A stretch of DNA of 64,000 bases. Source: Sipunculus nudus. Its lineage: Eukaryota; Annelida; Sipuncula; Golfingiida; Sipunculidae. Within the stretch, counting starts at the first letter, position 1. Each line of letters opens with the position of its first letter. Below the pieces are notes generated by a model. That model had not been told where the DNA came from and did not search any database. It was given only the letters and a program-made list of their open reading frames with translations. Both the position numbers and the translations under genes were made by a program. Shown one piece after another: positions 61,555 to 64,000 of this stretch. The stretch spans positions 12,923,601-12,987,600 of the forward strand of contig CM049319.1 in NCBI GenBank assembly GCA_026874595.1, written 5' to 3'.

Positions 61555-62825
61555 CGGAAATCTGCCGGTTAGCTGCGTATGTCTGTTTGTATGTGTGTGT
61601 GATTGTCACGACTCTACAGGCCAAAATTTTGCAGCAATTGCTCTAAAACTTGCACAGCTGGTAGAAAATCAAATGTTCTGTAACCCTATTGTTTTTGGTC
61701 AATAAAGGTCAAGGTCATAAAAAAAACTTATCTTTTTTATTTTCATCATAACTTCGTCAATATTAGTCCTATCTTCACAAACTTAGGCTCAGTTTCTTCC
61801 CGTGAGACTTATCCTTACCCTGGTCTGGTCGCCTGGTCTTGATAATGTGTCCATTTGTCAGTATGTCTGCCTGTTATTTAGTTTCGTAGATTTCGCCTGC
61901 TTCCTGGTTCTTGCGTTCTGCTTGTAGCATTCTACAGGCCACAGTTTTGCAGAAATCATTTTGAAACTGGTACATCTTCTGCCTTAGACTAATATCTCGA
62001 CAGTGATTTTTCATTTTTCGGATATGGCCTCTATGTGCAGTCGAACCTCTGCAACATATTTTTGGACATACATGTATTTCCAAAACTATAAAACTCAATT
62101 TCGAAAATATGGCGTTTTTTCTTCCTCCATGTCTTCCCCATAACCTGGTTACGTAATCTGATCGCAATCTTGTGTCACTTTGTCAGTAAATCTGTTTTTT
62201 TTTGTCAGTTGTCGTCAATTTCGCCTGCTTGCTGGTTTTTGCGTCTTACTTATAGCATTCTACAGGCCTCATTCTTGCAGGAATCCTTTTGAAACTGGTA
62301 CATCTTATGTTTTTCACTAATATCTCGAAATTATTTATTTTCATTTTCCGGATATGGCCGCTAGGGGGCGCTCCACTCGTACCTCCCGGACTATCATTTT
62401 GGGGTCAAATCTTCAAAACTATCAATCACAATTACAAAAAAAAAAAATTTTTTTTCTTCCTCTGTGTCTTCTCCATCACCTATTTAAGTAATCTGGTCTC
62501 AATCTTGTGTCACTTTGTCTTGTCATTATGTCTGCCTGTTTGTCAGCTGTCACAGTTTCTCTTGCTTGCTTACATATAACATTCTTCTGTCCTCAGTTTT
62601 GCTGGAATCATTTTGTAACTTACATATATCGTATATCTATATATATAAGATTTCTGCAAGTTCTATGTGTATTGTCTAAAAAGTTCAAAGGTCAAGGTCT
62701 TCAAAACACTTCAAAATCCTATTTCCCTCATCACTTTGACAATATTTATCCTATTTTCACAAGCAATGGCTCCTTTTTCCTCTTATTCCTGGCTCATTAA
62801 TCTGACTATTTCTACGTCATTTCCG
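61555..62825 (+). repeat. Tandem array of about 300-330-bp units, four copies
   Basis: Corresponding blocks recur at about 61613, 61930, 62260 and 62578 (the 'attctacaggcc' block, then 'ttttgcag' and 'aatcattttgaaactgg'). Blocks such as 'ttcttcctccatgtcttccc', 'cttgtgtcactttgtcag' and 'ggtcaaggtc' recur between them. The middle two units are most alike, and the outer units share a 'tcaaaggtcaaggtc' segment. No coding frame spans the units. Confidence 0.75.
62358..62372 (+). promoter_or_regulatory. Strong CTCF-like motif within the tandem array
   Basis: CCGCTAGGGGGCGCT fits 14 of 15 positions of CCASYAGRKGGCRSY. The equivalent site in the neighbouring unit (about 62028-62042) has decayed. Binding is inferred only from the motif. 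Confidence 0.45.
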
Positions 62826-63059
62826 GAAAGCGATCGACTTCAGGTGGTCTAGTTTTTTTTCGTCCAGGAATGTTTAGGCCCTCTCATGGTTTCGCGGTCA
62901 ACACAGACCAAATCATTTTACAAGTTATTGTAAAGGACACAACAGATCAAGAGAACACGACCTTTATTATATGTAGATGTATATAATGAAAGAATGTTTT
63001 ACCTTTTCCTAAGTACGCTCCTCACGCAGCGGTTATACACTGCATTCGCCCCCTCTCAT

Positions 63060-63172
63060 CTTTTCTAATTATAATTCTTTACTCTGTGTCCACTCTGCTG
63101 GTGTAACCCTGAAAGCTTTGTTATAAAAGCAGCGGTAAAAAAAAAGCAACAACAACAGGAGACCTTGCAGTA
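63060..63172 (+). mobile_element. SINE-like repeat copy, 3' part
   Basis: It carries 'attataattctttactctg', 'gtccactctgctggtgtaac' and AAAGCAGCGGTAAA with a following 'caggagacct', as in the other copies. Confidence 0.55.
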
Positions 63173-63506
63173 CTGCAGTGTATTGCCGTGGCGTGAGAAG
63201 TGGATAAATCTTTGTATTTAATATATATGGAATAAAAAGAGAGAAAAAAGTATGTGAACGGCAAATGTCATCCTTAACATCTTGTAAAATATTGGCTGGA
63301 ATCATTTTCCGATTGCTAGTCCGACTCCAGGCCCATCGTGTCTGAGTCCAGTTCCTTATGTTCGAGTCCGATTTAACCTTTTTCGAGTCCAAGTACGAGT
63401 CCGTGGACAATACACTCGTTTAGAAAGAAATTTAAGATTGATATTTGAAATAATCAAATGTACTGTTTATGTAAATTGCCTCCGCCACGAGGGTATGCGT
63501 TCATTC

Positions 63507-63538
<32 letters not shown>

Positions 63539-64000
63539 CTATGTACACAATATACCTCACGCAGTCATGAACGGTATCTCATGAAATATTCAGGGCATTT
63601 TCGAAATGATTTAAATTTTGTTGTGGTGCCGGAAAACGATCCAGAACCTGTCACATCGCCAAGAAATATTCACAAATGTAGAGTCACTTATGCGCGCATG
63701 ACCCTGGAAATAAGGGCCGAATAAATGAAAGGCGGAGGATTGCATGTCACAAGAAAGCTGTGACGTTTTTATTATTTATTGTGGTGTTGCACTTTTTAGT
63801 AAGTATAGTACTACCAGATGATTGTTTCTCTAAATTGATGTATATTAATATGTCGTATCGATATATCATGTAACGATGTTAGCGTGGACACGTAGGTTAA
63901 GCGAACCGAGGTGTTTTATTTGATAAGAGCTGTTAAAATGACGAAACATAACTTTCTACATATACCCAAACAAATGTTTATGAATAATATGAGGGGAATA
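63173..64000. other. No gene seen
   Basis: Several 'gagtcc' words cluster at 63315-63410. A (GT)n microsatellite lies at 63511-63538, preceded by a 'cctccgccacgagggtatgc' type sequence that is probably a dispersed repeat. Confidence 0.45.
63511..63538 (+). repeat. (GT)n microsatellite
   Basis: About 14 GT units. Confidence 0.9.

Noticed and set aside
63355-63375. GTTCGAGTCC, a tRNA B-box-like word
   Set aside because: No A box at the right distance and no cloverleaf. The word belongs to a cluster of GAGTCC repeats.

Overview
The window looks like animal genomic DNA, most likely from a bivalve mollusc or a close lophotrochozoan relative. It is AT-rich and has long introns with GT-AG splice sites. 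The exons are small and widely spaced. Homopolymer G tracts, microsatellites and several dispersed repeat families are abundant, and some families have the end structures I associate with bivalve genomes. Nothing bacterial or viral was seen.

The one host gene I can support fills the middle of the window on the minus strand (coding part 48504 to 16608). Ten coding exons can be joined with consistent phases and standard GT/AG junctions into a protein of 641 residues. It is a three-RRM RNA-binding protein of the RBM47/A1CF/RBM46 family. In order it has RRM1 and RRM2 (one large first coding exon), RRM3, an alanine/proline linker, an RG-rich segment, a DND1/A1CF-type double-stranded-RNA-binding domain, and an alanine-rich C-terminus. 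Vertebrate relatives act in nuclear and cytoplasmic mRNA processing, including as cofactors of APOBEC1 C-to-U editing. The first coding intron is about 9.8 kb and holds a Helitron-like element and a small pogo/Tigger-like MITE.

Left flank (1-16.6 kb): a nearly full-length L1/Tx1-type LINE on the minus strand (about 488-5745) has ORF1 (one stop, no visible start) and ORF2 (endonuclease plus reverse transcriptase, one frameshift). It is followed by a cluster of smaller repeats: a TIR/poly-G MITE family, a SINE-like family, a 2-kb Helitron-like element with a MITE nested in it, and a possible solo LTR. The 11.5-16.6 kb stretch shows no gene and probably includes the 3' UTR of the RNA-binding protein.

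Right flank (48.5-64 kb): the probable promoter of the RNA-binding protein gene is followed by microsatellites, a short GC-rich island that may be regulatory, more MITE and SINE copies, a 25-bp minisatellite next to a decayed reverse transcriptase, and a tandem array of units of about 330 bp. Near the two window ends sit inverted copies of one short repeat carrying a CTCF-like motif. A further, very strong CTCF-like motif lies in the tandem array.

Most of the interest lies in (1) the composite domain layout of the RBM47/A1CF-type protein, (2) the Helitron-like family with asymmetric terminal inverted repeats, overlapping hairpins and an endonuclease remnant, and (3) candidate regulatory sites (CTCF-like, RFX X-box, DR1) placed around and inside the gene.
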